Positions 28,486 to 37,813 of a stretch of 64,000 nt of DNA are shown piece by piece (the stretch's first letter is position 1; every line of letters starts with the position of its first letter). Origin of the DNA: Alcaligenes faecalis (GTDB lineage Bacteria; Pseudomonadota; Gammaproteobacteria; Burkholderiales; Burkholderiaceae_B); the NCBI RefSeq assembly GCF_041521385.1, contig NZ_CP168006.1, positions 372,001 through 436,000 of the forward strand. The letters run 5' to 3'. Below the pieces are notes generated by a model, which did no database searches, had not been told where the DNA came from, and saw nothing but the letters and a program-made list of their open reading frames with translations. The translations under genes were made by a program, and so were the position numbers.

Positions 28486-30150
28486 TTAGAAATGCCAGCG
28501 AGTCTGAACGACACGGAAGCGGTTAGCAACATAGGCCGAATCCGACAGGGATGCGTTGGCAGCCGGGTTGGCGCCCGTGCCGTGGAAGTCGCTGTAGGCT
28601 GCGGTCTGGTTGATGAACACAGCGCCGGTCAGGTTCAGGGACAGGGATACGCCGGAACGCTCGGCCATGCGCTGAATCTTGGCGGTCACGGCATCATCGG
28701 TGCTGTAAGCCGACAAGGTCAGTGCGCCGTGCTCGATCACGTTGCGACCTGCCACTTCAATGCTTTGCTCGGTCGAATCGGTTTGCACCACAAACACGAT
28801 GGGGCCAAACCACTCTTGTTGAATCTCGGGCTGATCCACACGGGCCTGCAAGACCAGCGGTGTGCGTACGCGAGCACCGGGGAATGCGGGGTGTTCCAGC
28901 GTCTGGCTGTCAGCCAGAATAGGCATGCCCAGTTGGCGAGCCTGATCAATGCGCTGAGCGCAGGCCTCGTTTTGCACGGCGCCCGTAATTTCAACCGCAC
29001 GGGCCGGATCGGACACCAGCTTTTGCACGGCCTGGGCCAGCCCTTGAGCCACTTCATCGAAGCTCATCACGCCATCGGCCGTACGGATACCGTCACGAGG
29101 CACGTAAATGTTTTGAGGCGCGGTACACATCTGGCCGGAGTACAGCGCAAAGGAGAACGCCAGGTTGCGGGCAACGGCCTTGAAATCCTCAACCGAATCA
29201 ATAATGACCTGGTTTACGCCCGCTTTTTCGGTATAGACCAAGGCGTGGCGAGCATTTTCTTCCAGCCAGTTACCGTTTTGGCTGCTGCCGGTAAAGTCGA
29301 TCAGCTTGACGGCCTTGTTCATGGCCAATTGCTGGGCGGTGTCTTCCGATGGCTCGTGGGCGGCCAACAAGACCACATTAGGATTGAAACCGGCTTCGGC
29401 CAGCACTTCGCGGGCGATCGCAACGGTAATAGCCAAAGGCAGGATCGCGCCAGGATGCGGCTTCACAATTACGGTATTACCGGTTGCCAGGGAGGCAAAC
29501 AGGCCAGGGTAACCGTTCCAGGTCGGGAAAGTGGAGCAACCAATCACCAGACCGATGCCACGAGGCACGACTTTGAACTGTTTTTTCATCTGGATGGGAT
29601 CGTGCTTGCCCTGAGGCTTGATCCAGTCAACCAGACCGGGGATACGAGACATTTCCTGCCAGGCGTAGGCTACGGCTTCCAGCGCACGTTCCTGAGCGTG
29701 AGGGCCACCTGCCTGGAAGGCCATCATGAAGCCCTGACCCGTGGTGTGCTGCACAGCGTGTGCGATCTCAAAGCTGCGCTGGTTCAAGCGATGCAGGATT
29801 TCCAGGCAGACACCCACCCAGGCTTGTGGGCCAGCATCACGCCAACTGTCGAGCGCCAGTTGAGACTGAGCCAGCAGTTGATCCACAGGCACTTTGGGAT
29901 AACGAATACCCAAATCAAAACCAAAAGGCGACTGCTCATTGCCCACTTCACCCTGAGCGCCTTCCAGCGTCAAAGGAAAGGCTTTACCACGATAGGCTTC
30001 AAAAGCAGCCTGACCTTCCTGAGCCGCGGTCTCACCGTAAGCGCGCGGGCTGGGGTTTTCAGGATATGCGCTCCAGAAGTTGCGCTCCAAAATACTGCTC
30101 AAAGCTTGATCCAGCGTCGCCTGATGCGTTTTGAAAAAATCTGCTGCCAT
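28486..30150 (-). CDS. paaN: Phenylacetate pathway aldehyde dehydrogenase PaaN
   Basis: A 554-residue aldehyde dehydrogenase of the PaaN type. The active cysteine lies in YSGQMCTAPQNIYVP and a cofactor region in DFTGSSQNGNWLE. It oxidises the aldehyde formed on opening of oxepin-CoA. Unlike E. coli PaaZ (about 680 residues) it has no C-terminal MaoC-like hydratase domain, so ring hydrolysis must come from another gene, which is not in this operon. AGGAG lies 10 bases before the ATG. An 8-bp hairpin separates it from paaE. Confidence 0.92.
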   Translation of the reverse strand: MAADFFKTHQATLDQALSSILERNFWSAYPENPSPRAYGETAAQEGQAAFEAYRGKAFPLTLEGAQGEVGNEQSPFGFDLGIRYPKVPVDQLLAQSQLALDSWRDAGPQAWVGVCLEILHRLNQRSFEIAHAVQHTTGQGFMMAFQAGGPHAQERALEAVAYAWQEMSRIPGLVDWIKPQGKHDPIQMKKQFKVVPRGIGLVIGCSTFPTWNGYPGLFASLATGNTVIVKPHPGAILPLAITVAIAREVLAEAGFNPNVVLLAAHEPSEDTAQQLAMNKAVKLIDFTGSSQNGNWLEENARHALVYTEKAGVNQVIIDSVEDFKAVARNLAFSFALYSGQMCTAPQNIYVPRDGIRTADGVMSFDEVAQGLAQAVQKLVSDPARAVEITGAVQNEACAQRIDQARQLGMPILADSQTLEHPAFPGARVRTPLVLQARVDQPEIQQEWFGPIVFVVQTDSTEQSIEVAGRNVIEHGALTLSAYSTDDAVTAKIQRMAERSGVSLSLNLTGAVFINQTAAYSDFHGTGANPAANASLSDSAYVANRFRVVQTRWHF

Positions 30151-30233
30151 ACAATGTGCTCCTGAAACTAGTAGGACGCCAAGCCGGGAGGCTGGCGTCC
30201 AGATTCTTGGAAAACCGCTTATTCACTGCGGTC

Positions 30234-31316
30234 TTAGGTTTCCTGATCGAAGTCAATCACCACCCGGTCGGTAACCGGAAAGCTTTGGCAACTGAGCACG
30301 AAACCGCGGGCTACCTCGTAATCTTCCAATGCAAAGTTGGCGTCCATGTCCACTTCGCCTTCTACCACTTTGCAACGGCAGGTGGAACACACCCCACCCT
30401 TACAGGAGTAAGGCAATTCCAGCCCTTGCTCCAGTGCCGCATCCAAAATACTGCTGTTGCTCTTGCTGATGGTCAGGTTGCGGGTAATGCCGTCTTGGAT
30501 CACGGTCAGCTCGCACTCTTCCTTGCCCGGAGCCTTGCGCGACTCCTCACCCGTGCGCAAGGCACGCGGGCCTTTAGGGGCACCGAATAGCTCGAACTTG
30601 ATCTGGGATTTTTCCAGGCCATTTTCCTGCAAGGCGGCAACTACCTGCTCGCTCATGTCCTGAGGGCCACACACAAAGGCCACATCCACGCTGGCGGGGT
30701 CGAACCATTGCTGCATTAGCTGGCGTACTTTCTCGCCATCCAGACGACCATTGAACAGGTCAATATCCTGCGTTTCCCGGCTCATGATATACACGATGGA
30801 GAAACGTTCCATATAGGTGTTTTTCAGGTCCTCGATCTCTTCGCGGAACATGATGGCCGAAGAGGCACGATTACCGAAAAACAGCGTGAAAGTCGACTGG
30901 GGCTCGGTATCCAGTGCGGTTTTCACCAAGGACAGAATCGGTGTAATGCCACTACCGACCGCAAAGGCGGCGTAACGATGAGCCTGGCTGGGATCGAAGT
31001 CCACCGTGAAGTTGCCATCCGGTGGCATCACTTCCAGGGAAGCACCGGCTTCCAGGTGGCTATTGGCCCAGGTGGAGAAAGCACCATCATTGACACGCTT
31101 GATCGCCACGCGCAGCAAACGATCGTGCGGAGCCGCACAGATCGAATAAGAACGGCGCAATTCCTGACCGTCCAGATGGGTGCGCAAGGTCAGGTACTGA
31201 CCGGGGCGAAACTGAAACACATCCTGCAAATCCTCGGGCACGGTAAAGGCCACCACCACGGCATCGCGGGTGCTGCGGGAAACCGAGGCCACAGGAAGAG
31301 AATAAAACTGACTCAT
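30234..31316 (-). CDS. paaE: Phenylacetyl-CoA epoxidase reductase subunit PaaE
   Basis: PaaE moves electrons from NADPH through FAD and a [2Fe-2S] cluster to the PaaA diiron site. From ATG 31316 the protein has 360 residues. FAD-binding RRSYSICA (about 54-61), the nicotinamide motif VGSGITPILSL and a C-terminal plant-type ferredoxin domain with CKGGVCSTC..C are in the expected order. Codons upstream of 31316 are open but overlap paaD. Confidence 0.97.
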   Translation of the reverse strand: MSQFYSLPVASVSRSTRDAVVVAFTVPEDLQDVFQFRPGQYLTLRTHLDGQELRRSYSICAAPHDRLLRVAIKRVNDGAFSTWANSHLEAGASLEVMPPDGNFTVDFDPSQAHRYAAFAVGSGITPILSLVKTALDTEPQSTFTLFFGNRASSAIMFREEIEDLKNTYMERFSIVYIMSRETQDIDLFNGRLDGEKVRQLMQQWFDPASVDVAFVCGPQDMSEQVVAALQENGLEKSQIKFELFGAPKGPRALRTGEESRKAPGKEECELTVIQDGITRNLTISKSNSSILDAALEQGLELPYSCKGGVCSTCRCKVVEGEVDMDANFALEDYEVARGFVLSCQSFPVTDRVVIDFDQET

Positions 31317-31320
31317 AGGA

Positions 31321-31821
31321 CTAATGCGCCTTAAAGTAATCGAATGGTTCACCGCAGCTGATGCAGCGATACAGCGCCTTGCAGGGTGTGGAGCCAAACT
31401 GGCTGATCACCCGTGTATGCGTGGAGCCGCACTGAGGACAGGCCACCACAGGCGCCTCGGGCTGACGCAGCAAACCAGAAATATCAACCGCACTTTGAGC
31501 CGGAGGAGCGATACCATAGTCGCGCAAGGCCAACTTACCCTGCTCGCTCATCCAATCGGTCGTCCAGGCCGGTGACAACTTCGTATCTACCCGAACCTGC
31601 TCGATACCGGCCTGCTGCAAGGCCTGTTCAATCGAGTGGCTCATCTCGTACATCGCCGGACAACCGGAGTAAGTCGGTGTGATGGTGACCACACACACGT
31701 CCTGCTCCCAACTCACGTCACGCACAATGCCCAGGTCCAGCAAGGAGATCACGGGGATCTCCGGATCTGGAACTGTGGCCAGCACTTGCATGACCTGTTC
31801 GGTGCTCCAGGTCTGTGTCAT
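31321..31821 (-). CDS. paaD: Phenylacetyl-CoA epoxidase assembly protein PaaD
   Basis: A 166-residue protein with an N-terminal MIP18/DUF59 domain (VPDPEIPVISLLDLGIV, TPTYSGCPAM) as in iron-sulfur assembly factors, and a C-terminal four-cysteine zinc-like motif (CPQCGSTHTRV...CISC). PaaD is needed for a functional epoxidase, probably through metal-cluster maturation. ATG 31821 starts five bases after the paaC stop; the TTG at 31833 is less likely. Confidence 0.94.
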   Translation of the reverse strand: MTQTWSTEQVMQVLATVPDPEIPVISLLDLGIVRDVSWEQDVCVVTITPTYSGCPAMYEMSHSIEQALQQAGIEQVRVDTKLSPAWTTDWMSEQGKLALRDYGIAPPAQSAVDISGLLRQPEAPVVACPQCGSTHTRVISQFGSTPCKALYRCISCGEPFDYFKAH

Positions 31822-31826
31822 GGCGA

Positions 31827-32591
31827 TCACCAAGTGGCGTCAGGATACATACGTGGCAGATGCTGCATTTCTGCCAACAGAAACCCTAACGCTTCCGTGT
31901 GACGGCCTTGTGGACCACCACGGTAGGCCTTGTGCTGCGCATCCTGCTCGGCAGGGCAACGCAAAGTAGCGCGTTCCAGGGCATTCTGGATGTATTCCAG
32001 ACAAGGCTGCCACAGACTCGCCATCAAAGGCGCAGCCTGGCGCTGAGCCAATTCCTCGGTGACTTCGTCATCCAGGAACAACTCGCCCAGGTAGAACCAG
32101 GCATCATCAATGGCTTTTTGCATGCGCTGGTGGCTTTCGGGTGTACCGTCCCCCAGGCGCACGATCAAGTCGGTCGAGCGACGCAGGTGATACAGCACTT
32201 CCTTATGCGCCTTCTGGGCAATTTCACGAATCTGCTCGTCGCGGGATTCGATCAACTGCTCCAGCAGGAAACAATGCCAGGCATCAAACAGGAACTGGCG
32301 TGCCAGCGTGTCACCATAGTGACCATTCTCGCGCTCCACCAACAAGTAGTTGGTGTACTCGTGACCATCACGGTGATAGGCCAGACGATCTTCGTCGCGG
32401 CCCTGACCTTCGGTCTCACCAGCCAGCGTCAGCCACATGCGAGCCTGCCCCAGCAAGTCCAGTGCCGTATTGGCGCAGGCCAGTTCTTCTTCCAGAGCCG
32501 GGCCGTGGCCAGTCCACTCACCCAGACGCTGAGCCAGCACCAGGGTGGAATCGCCCATGCGCAGGGCGTAGGAAAACAAAGCTTTGTCCAT
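31827..32591 (-). CDS. paaC: Phenylacetyl-CoA epoxidase structural subunit PaaC
   Basis: PaaC is the ferritin-fold partner of PaaA in the epoxidase; it lacks a working diiron site and stabilises PaaA. The 254 residues are helical and carry the family patterns EEELACANTALDLLGQAR (about 34-51), DAWHCFLLEQL and RGGPQGRHTEALGFLLAEMQ at the end. It lies eight bases from paaB. Confidence 0.96.
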   Translation of the reverse strand: MDKALFSYALRMGDSTLVLAQRLGEWTGHGPALEEELACANTALDLLGQARMWLTLAGETEGQGRDEDRLAYHRDGHEYTNYLLVERENGHYGDTLARQFLFDAWHCFLLEQLIESRDEQIREIAQKAHKEVLYHLRRSTDLIVRLGDGTPESHQRMQKAIDDAWFYLGELFLDDEVTEELAQRQAAPLMASLWQPCLEYIQNALERATLRCPAEQDAQHKAYRGGPQGRHTEALGFLLAEMQHLPRMYPDATW

Positions 32592-32599
32592 ACCAGTTC

Positions 32600-32884
32600 C
32601 TACATATTGATGCCGTCAGGCATGGGGAAAAACGTAGGGTGACGGTAGACCTTGGTATTGGAAGGCTCGAACAGCGGGCCTTTATCACCAGGGCTGGAGG
32701 CAGCGATATCGGCTGCACGCACGACCCAGATGCTCACGCCTTCGTTACGACGGGTGTACACATCACGGGCATTGTTGATGGCCATTTCGGCGTCAGGAGC
32801 GTGTAGGCTGCCTACGTGCTTGTGGGCCAGGCCGTGCTGGCTGCGAATGAAAACTTCCCACAGGGGCCAATCGTTCTTGCTCAT
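32600..32884 (-). CDS. paaB: Phenylacetyl-CoA epoxidase subunit PaaB
   Basis: A 94-residue small subunit that bridges the PaaAC heterodimers. From ATG 32884 the protein begins MSKNDWPLWEVFIRSQHGLAH, the family start, and contains HAPDAEMAINNARDVYTRR and a WVVRAADI segment. The ATG is 94 bases after the paaA stop, so the spacing is looser than elsewhere in the operon. Confidence 0.96.
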   Translation of the reverse strand: MSKNDWPLWEVFIRSQHGLAHKHVGSLHAPDAEMAINNARDVYTRRNEGVSIWVVRAADIAASSPGDKGPLFEPSNTKVYRHPTFFPMPDGINM

Positions 32885-32978
32885 AACTGAAAATTCCTTG
32901 CTGTGCAGTGGCGCGGTCAACGCGCCTGCTGCGAATCGGATCGAATCAGAAACCGTGCTGGTTTCTTAGCCTTCTTGA

Positions 32979-33971
32979 TCAGGCCACCTTGCGGACGGCT
33001 TGCTGCTTTTGGGCATGTGCATCCAGTGCATCACGGAACCAGGCGCCGTTCTCGTGGGCCTGGACTCGGGCTTCGAGTCGCTCACGATTACAGGGACCAT
33101 TGCCCTTGATCACTGCCCAGAATTCTTCCCAGTCGATCTCGCCAAAGTCGTAGTGACCGCGCTCTTCGTTCCAGCGCAGATCAGGATCCGGAATGGTCAG
33201 ACCCAGGTACTCGGCCTGAGGCACGGTCTGGTCCACCATCTTCTGGCGCAGTTCGTCGTTGGAGAACAGCTTGATCTTCCACTGCATGGACTGGGCACTG
33301 TTGGTGGAGTCCGCATCCGAAGGACCGAACATCATCAAGGCAGGCCACCACCAGCGGTTGATGGAATCCTGAACCATGGCCTTTTGCTCCGGCGTACCGT
33401 GCAGACACATCTGAATCAGCAGGTCGTAACCTTGGCGCTGGTGGAAGGACTCTTCCTTACACACACGCACCATGGCGCGGGCGTATGGGCCGTAGGAGCA
33501 GCGGCACAGCGGAATCTGGTTAATGATGGCCGAGCCGTCAACCAGCCAGCCGATCATGCCAATATCGGCCCAGTTCAGCGTGGGGTAATTAAAAATACTG
33601 GAATATTTGGCTTTGCCCGACAGGAGGTCGTCGACCAGCTTGTCGCGACCTACGCCCAGTGTTTCAGCGGCGCTGTACAGGTACAGACCGTGGCCGGCTT
33701 CGTCCTGCACCTTGGCCATCAAGATGGCTTTGCGCTTGAGCGAAGGGGCGCGAGTAATCCAGTTACCTTCGGGCAGCATCCCGACGACCTCGGAGTGCGC
33801 GTGCTGAGAAATCTGGCGAACCAAGGTTTTGCGATAGGCTTCGGGCATCCAGTCCCTGGCTTCGATGCGGACACCCTCATCGATGCGCTCTTGGAACCGA
33901 CGTTCTTCGTCGGACATCTGCTCGATATCCTGGACCTGCTTGACGCCTGTCTCTACAAGTTGTGCATACAT
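32979..33971 (-). CDS. paaA: Phenylacetyl-CoA epoxidase catalytic subunit PaaA
   Basis: PaaA is the diiron oxygenase subunit that epoxidises the ring of phenylacetyl-CoA. I prefer the ATG at 33971 (330 residues) because GGGG lies six bases before it; the ATG at 33977 would sit directly on that site. Diiron ligand regions [19 protein letters not shown] (about 87-105) and [15 protein letters not shown] are present, as is [20 protein letters not shown]. It heads paaABCDE-N-G-I-K, downstream of a sigma70-type promoter at 34040-34068. Confidence 0.96.
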   Translation of the reverse strand: MYAQLVETGVKQVQDIEQMSDEERRFQERIDEGVRIEARDWMPEAYRKTLVRQISQHAHSEVVGMLPEGNWITRAPSLKRKAILMAKVQDEAGHGLYLYSAAETLGVGRDKLVDDLLSGKAKYSSIFNYPTLNWADIGMIGWLVDGSAIINQIPLCRCSYGPYARAMVRVCKEESFHQRQGYDLLIQMCLHGTPEQKAMVQDSINRWWWPALMMFGPSDADSTNSAQSMQWKIKLFSNDELRQKMVDQTVPQAEYLGLTIPDPDLRWNEERGHYDFGEIDWEEFWAVIKGNGPCNRERLEARVQAHENGAWFRDALDAHAQKQQAVRKVA

Positions 33972-34003
33972 GACCATCCCCGGTAAGAGTGCAGAAAGCG
34001 CCC

Positions 34004-34017
34004 AAACAAATTTGTTT
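34004..34017. promoter_or_regulatory. Candidate repressor operator of the paa operon
   Basis: AAACAAATTTGTTT is a perfect 14-base palindrome at about +16 to +29 from the predicted start point and 33 bases before paaA. A repressor bound here would block the transcript. Which regulator (PaaR- or PaaX-like) would bind is unknown; none is encoded in the window. Confidence 0.5.
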
Positions 34018-34039
34018 CGACGCCAACCATATACACTTC

Positions 34040-34068
34040 ATTATTTAATACGAAAAATGTGATGTCAA
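34040..34068 (-). promoter_or_regulatory. Sigma70-type promoter of the paa operon
   Basis: On the minus strand TTGACA (34068-34063, perfect) is followed after 17 bases by AATAAT (34045-34040, 5/6). The start would be near 34033, giving a leader of about 62 bases before paaA. Confidence 0.75.
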
Positions 34069-34127
34069 TCGCAAAACCGTATCATATAGCCCTGGAACAG
34101 ATACTTTAAGGGTAAATACTTAGACGT

Positions 34128-34166
34128 AAAAAAACCGAGGTGCGACAAATCGCTATCCTCGGTTTT
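34128..34166 (-). terminator. Terminator of orn
   Basis: ACCGAGG/CCTCGGT with A/T extensions (34131-34140 with 34157-34166) and an inner GCGA/TCGC stem is followed on the minus strand by T7. It lies about 90 bases after the orn stop. The plus strand also has TTTT, so it may act weakly both ways. Confidence 0.88.
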
Positions 34167-34257
34167 CATCCAGCCTATGTATCCCTGCTTAAAGCGGTAG
34201 CCCGCTCACGGACCTCACAGGAATCAGCGCAATACCCGCCTTGCCTACCCTGCCCGT

Positions 34258-34803
34258 TTACAGACGAATGAAGTGCTCGCGGTAGTGTTTCAGCTCGTCA
34301 ATGGACTCATAAATATCGGCCAAGGCCTCGTGGCGGCTTTGCTTGACGAAACTTTTAACCACTTCAGGCTTCCAACGCAAAGCCAGCTCTTTCAAGGTGC
34401 TGACATCCAGATTGCGGTAGTGGAAGAAAGCCTCCAGACGAGGCATGTAGCGGTACATGAAACGACGGTCCTGGCTGATGGTGTTACCACACAAGGGCGA
34501 CTTGCCAGCCGGTACGTGCTCTTTCAGGAACTCCAGTAACTGATCCTCGGCCTGCGCTTCGGTCAGGGTAGAAGCTTTGACCTTGTCGATCAGGCCGCTA
34601 CGGCCATGCGTACCCTTGTTCCAGGCGTCCATGCCATCCAGCAAGGCATTGCTTTGATGAACCACCAGAACCGGGCCTTCTGCTACCAGGGTCAAGTCTG
34701 CTTCTGTTACCACGACCGCAACTTCAATGATGCGCTCTTTATCCGGATCCAGTCCTGTCATCTCCATATCGAGCCAGACCAGACGCTGTGTATGAACCGC
34801 CAT
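34258..34803 (-). CDS. orn: Oligoribonuclease
   Basis: Orn is a DEDDh 3'-5' exonuclease that destroys RNA dinucleotides, including pGpG from cyclic-di-GMP turnover. From ATG 34803 the protein has 181 residues. Active-site motifs are WLDMEMTGL (D and E), [10 protein letters not shown] and HEALADI (H and D). GAGGAA precedes the start. It is divergent from the M48 protease, with 43 bases between the start codons. Confidence 0.97.
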   Translation of the reverse strand: MAVHTQRLVWLDMEMTGLDPDKERIIEVAVVVTEADLTLVAEGPVLVVHQSNALLDGMDAWNKGTHGRSGLIDKVKASTLTEAQAEDQLLEFLKEHVPAGKSPLCGNTISQDRRFMYRYMPRLEAFFHYRNLDVSTLKELALRWKPEVVKSFVKQSRHEALADIYESIDELKHYREHFIRL

Positions 34804-34846
34804 ATAATCATTCCTCAAAACGCCCATTTTACATATAGCCGCCTAC

Positions 34847-36094
34847 ATGCTGACTTTGTTGTTCATTATCTTTCTGCTTGCAGACGTCTTGCTGCGCTTT
34901 TATTTAGGCCTGCGGCAGATCCGGCACGTTTATCGCCATCAGAACGAGGTACCTGCCGAATTTGCCGAACGCATTGGCCTGCATAGCCATCAACGTGCTG
35001 CACGCTACACCATCGCCCGCACCCGGCTGGGTTTAAGCGAACGTCTGGTCGAAGCCCTGGTATTGCTGAGCTTTACACTGCTGGGCGGCCTGCAATGGCT
35101 GGATGTCACGCTGGGCAACTGGATCAGCCATGAACTACTGCGTCAATTGACTCTGATTGGAGCAGTCCTGGCGATTATGGGTGTCGTAGGCCTGCCTTTT
35201 GCCTGGTATCGCAAATTTGTGCTGGAAGCGCGCTTTGGCTTTAACCGCATGAAGCCCGCGCTGTTCTTTGCCGATACCGCCAAAACCCTGGTCATCGTCC
35301 TGATTCTGGGGACACCCCTGTGTGCTGCCCTGCTCAGTCTGATGGATTGGGCGGGCCCCTCCTGGCCCTGGTATGGCTGGGGCTTGTGGCTGGTGTTCAA
35401 TCTGCTGGTGCTGTGGCTGTACCCGCGCGTTATCGCCCCCATTTTCAATACCTTCAAACCACTGGAGGATGCCAGCCTGCGCGAGCGCATCAATGCCCTG
35501 GCGCAACGTTGCGGCTTTCAGACCAATGGCTTGTATGTCATGGATGGCTCGCGCCGCTCGGCCCATGGCAATGCCTACTTCACCGGCCTGGGACGCCAAA
35601 AGCGCATCGTGTTTTTTGACACCTTGCTGAACAAGCTGCAGCCCGAGGAAGTGGAAGCCGTGCTGGCGCATGAGCTGGGCCACTTCAAGCATCGCCATAT
35701 CCAACGTCGCCTGCTGATCAGCGTAGTCACGTCCCTGATCTTTTTCCTGCTGGCGGGCTGGGCCTGGGGCAAGGTCGGTTTTTACACCGGCCTGGGTGTG
35801 ATTCCCCAGTTAGGTCGCCCCAACGATGCCCTGGCCCTGATCCTGTTCTTTATGGTGGTGCCGACCTTCACCTTCTGGATGGGCCCCTTGAGCGCCCTGC
35901 TCTCGCGCCGCGACGAATATCAGGCCGACAGCTTTGCCGCCGAGCACAGCCAGTCCCAGGACTTGATCAGCGCCTTGCTCAAGCTCTATAACGACAATGC
36001 CGCCACCCTGACACCTGACCCTGTGCACTCTGCCTTTTACGACAGCCACCCCAACGCGATTGATCGCATTCGACACCTGAAAAGCCTGGCATGA
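34847..36094 (+). CDS. CAAX-prenyl-protease-like M48 metalloprotease (Ste24 type)
   Basis: A 415-residue inner-membrane zinc protease. It has about six hydrophobic helices, the zinc motif HELGH (275-279), the third ligand region in DEYQADSFAAEH, and the Ste24 end SHPNAIDRIRHL. The N-terminal M48_N region (about 35-200) distinguishes it from the shorter HtpX. Its bacterial substrate is not known; membrane protein quality control is likely. The stop overlaps the rsgA start (ATGA), which suggests coupled translation. Confidence 0.93.
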   Translation: MLTLLFIIFLLADVLLRFYLGLRQIRHVYRHQNEVPAEFAERIGLHSHQRAARYTIARTRLGLSERLVEALVLLSFTLLGGLQWLDVTLGNWISHELLRQLTLIGAVLAIMGVVGLPFAWYRKFVLEARFGFNRMKPALFFADTAKTLVIVLILGTPLCAALLSLMDWAGPSWPWYGWGLWLVFNLLVLWLYPRVIAPIFNTFKPLEDASLRERINALAQRCGFQTNGLYVMDGSRRSAHGNAYFTGLGRQKRIVFFDTLLNKLQPEEVEAVLAHELGHFKHRHIQRRLLISVVTSLIFFLLAGWAWGKVGFYTGLGVIPQLGRPNDALALILFFMVVPTFTFWMGPLSALLSRRDEYQADSFAAEHSQSQDLISALLKLYNDNAATLTPDPVHSAFYDSHPNAIDRIRHLKSLA

Positions 36095-36990
36095 CATCCA
36101 AATACATTAGCGGTCTGGTGACCGCCGCCCACGGTCGCCACTACTTTGTCGAGCTGCCGGATGGCGAAACCATCAAATGCTTTCCACGTGGAAAAAAAGC
36201 TGGGATTGCAGTAGGTGATCACGTCAATGTCCTGATGCAGGCCAAAGGGGAAGGCTCTATTGAAGCAGTGCAGGAACGGCGCAATCTGCTGTATCGCTCT
36301 GACGATTTCCGCACCAAACAGTTTGCCGCCAATATTGATCAGCTTCTGATTGTGGTGGCACCGGAACCCGTTTACTCCGAAGACTTGCTGGGGCGCGCCC
36401 TGGTCGCCGCCTGGAGTGTGGATATTGAGCCGGTGATTATTCTGAACAAGGCTGATCTGAGCACTCACCTGGAACGTGCGCGCGCCAAGCTGGCCCCCAT
36501 CGCCGCTTTGGGCGTGCCAATTCTGGAAATGGTCGCACTGGAACCGGAACAGACACGGGAAGCCCTGGCACCCTGGCTGGCGAACAAACGCACTTTGCTA
36601 TTGGGACAAAGCGGCATGGGTAAATCCACCCTGCTCAATGCACTGGTTCCGGATGCAGGCGCGCTGACCCAGGAATACTCGCAAGCCCTGGGCGCAGGCC
36701 GACACACGACCACCAGCACCCGCCTGTATCACCTGCCCAATAGCGGCGACCTGATCGACAGCCCCGGTTTCCAGGCCTTTGGCCTGTCACACATGACTCA
36801 GGAAGATATTGCACACGGCTTTCCCGATTTCCGAAAAGCGGTGGAGTCCTGTCGCTTTTATAACTGCACCCATCGGCATGAACCGGGCTGTGGGGTACTG
36901 GCCGCAATTGAAGCAGGCAGCATTCATCCCGAACGGCACGCGCTGTACCAACGCTTGCTGGCCGAGCACGAAAACAAACCACGCTATTAA
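36091..36990 (+). CDS. rsgA: Small ribosomal subunit biogenesis GTPase RsgA
   Basis: RsgA is a circularly permuted GTPase that checks late 30S maturation. The 299 residues show an OB-fold (about 1-75), G4 NKAD (about 114-117) placed before G1 GQSGMGKST (about 172-180), then G3-like DSPG, and the C-terminal zinc motif CRFYNCTHRHEPGC (C-x5-C-x-H-x5-C). This order is diagnostic. It is followed by a strong terminator. Confidence 0.97.
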   Translation: MTSKYISGLVTAAHGRHYFVELPDGETIKCFPRGKKAGIAVGDHVNVLMQAKGEGSIEAVQERRNLLYRSDDFRTKQFAANIDQLLIVVAPEPVYSEDLLGRALVAAWSVDIEPVIILNKADLSTHLERARAKLAPIAALGVPILEMVALEPEQTREALAPWLANKRTLLLGQSGMGKSTLLNALVPDAGALTQEYSQALGAGRHTTTSTRLYHLPNSGDLIDSPGFQAFGLSHMTQEDIAHGFPDFRKAVESCRFYNCTHRHEPGCGVLAAIEAGSIHPERHALYQRLLAEHENKPRY

Positions 36991-36996
36991 GGGAAC

Positions 36997-37024
36997 AAGG
37001 GGCGAAGCAAAGCGCCCCTTTTTT
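36997..37024 (+). terminator. Terminator of the M48 protease/rsgA unit
   Basis: AAGGGGCG (36997-37004) pairs with CGCCCCTT (37013-37020), followed by TTTT. It starts seven bases after the rsgA stop. Confidence 0.92.
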
Positions 37025-37069
37025 ATGCAGGCGGAATTCGCTGCCAGAGCGCCCATCCATCAGACCTGA

Positions 37070-37813
37070 TTACAGGCTGCGCGTATCCCCACCGGCAGAC
37101 AACTGCACCCAGGCAGCCGACAAGTGGTAGTACAGATTACGGATCAAGACCGCCGTAGCACCCCAGATAAAATACGGCCCCCAAGGGATCGAAAAGTAGT
37201 AACGCCCTGCGCCATCCGGCAAGTCTGCATGGTGCAATTGATGGCGCTGCGGGTCCAGCAGGACCGACAAGGGCACTTCAAAGACCTCGGCCACTTCAGA
37301 GCTATCGGGCAGCACCTGAAAACCCTCTTGCAGCTCACCAATAATGGGGCGCATCGCAAACTGAGTACTGGTGACAAAAATAGGGTGCTGTCCCAAGTAC
37401 CGCACAAAGCGCGGCTCGATACCGATCTCTTCCTGGGTTTCACGCAAGGCGGCTTCTACTGGCCCCAGATCCGAGGTTTCAATTCGTCCACCCGGAAAAC
37501 TGATCTGCCCCGCATGATTGTGCAGGTGCATGGCCCGACGTGTGAAAATGACGGTAGGCCCTTCGGGGCGCTGCATCACACCGATACAGACGGCGGAACG
37601 CACATTCATGGAACCGGGCAAAAACTCGGGATAGAAAGAACTGCGAAATAAGGGCTCAACTTGCCACTGTATGGGCTGGGCAAAGGCACTACGCAGAAAA
37701 TCCAGTTGCTGAGCCTGAACAGGCAATTCAGGCAAAGCATCTAATGCAACCAAGGGTTGGCTGCGAGGATCGAATCCAGGAACGATAACGGGCCTGATAC
37801 GAGGCTTATCCAT
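37070..37813 (-). CDS. CoA-type Nudix hydrolase (NudL/UPF0035 group)
   Basis: The protein has 247 residues from ATG 37813; an ATG at 37837 would lie directly on the U tract of the rplS terminator and is unlikely. FTRRAMHLHNHAGQISFPGG (about 90-109) followed by ALRETQEEIGI is the CoA pyrophosphatase variant of the Nudix box, in which the H-x-GQxxFPGG element precedes the RE-x2-EE-x-G-I helix. The expected reaction is cleavage of CoA or acyl-CoA to phosphopantetheine and 3',5'-ADP. It follows rplS on the same strand. Confidence 0.85.
   Translation of the reverse strand: MDKPRIRPVIVPGFDPRSQPLVALDALPELPVQAQQLDFLRSAFAQPIQWQVEPLFRSSFYPEFLPGSMNVRSAVCIGVMQRPEGPTVIFTRRAMHLHNHAGQISFPGGRIETSDLGPVEAALRETQEEIGIEPRFVRYLGQHPIFVTSTQFAMRPIIGELQEGFQVLPDSSEVAEVFEVPLSVLLDPQRHQLHHADLPDGAGRYYFSIPWGPYFIWGATAVLIRNLYYHLSAAWVQLSAGGDTRSL

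Noticed and set aside
34058..34073. CRP-like site TGTGATGTCAATCGCA upstream of paaA
   Set aside because: It matches the consensus with one mismatch, but it contains the -35 hexamer of the best promoter, so an activator could not sit there. Chance or a repressor is more likely.
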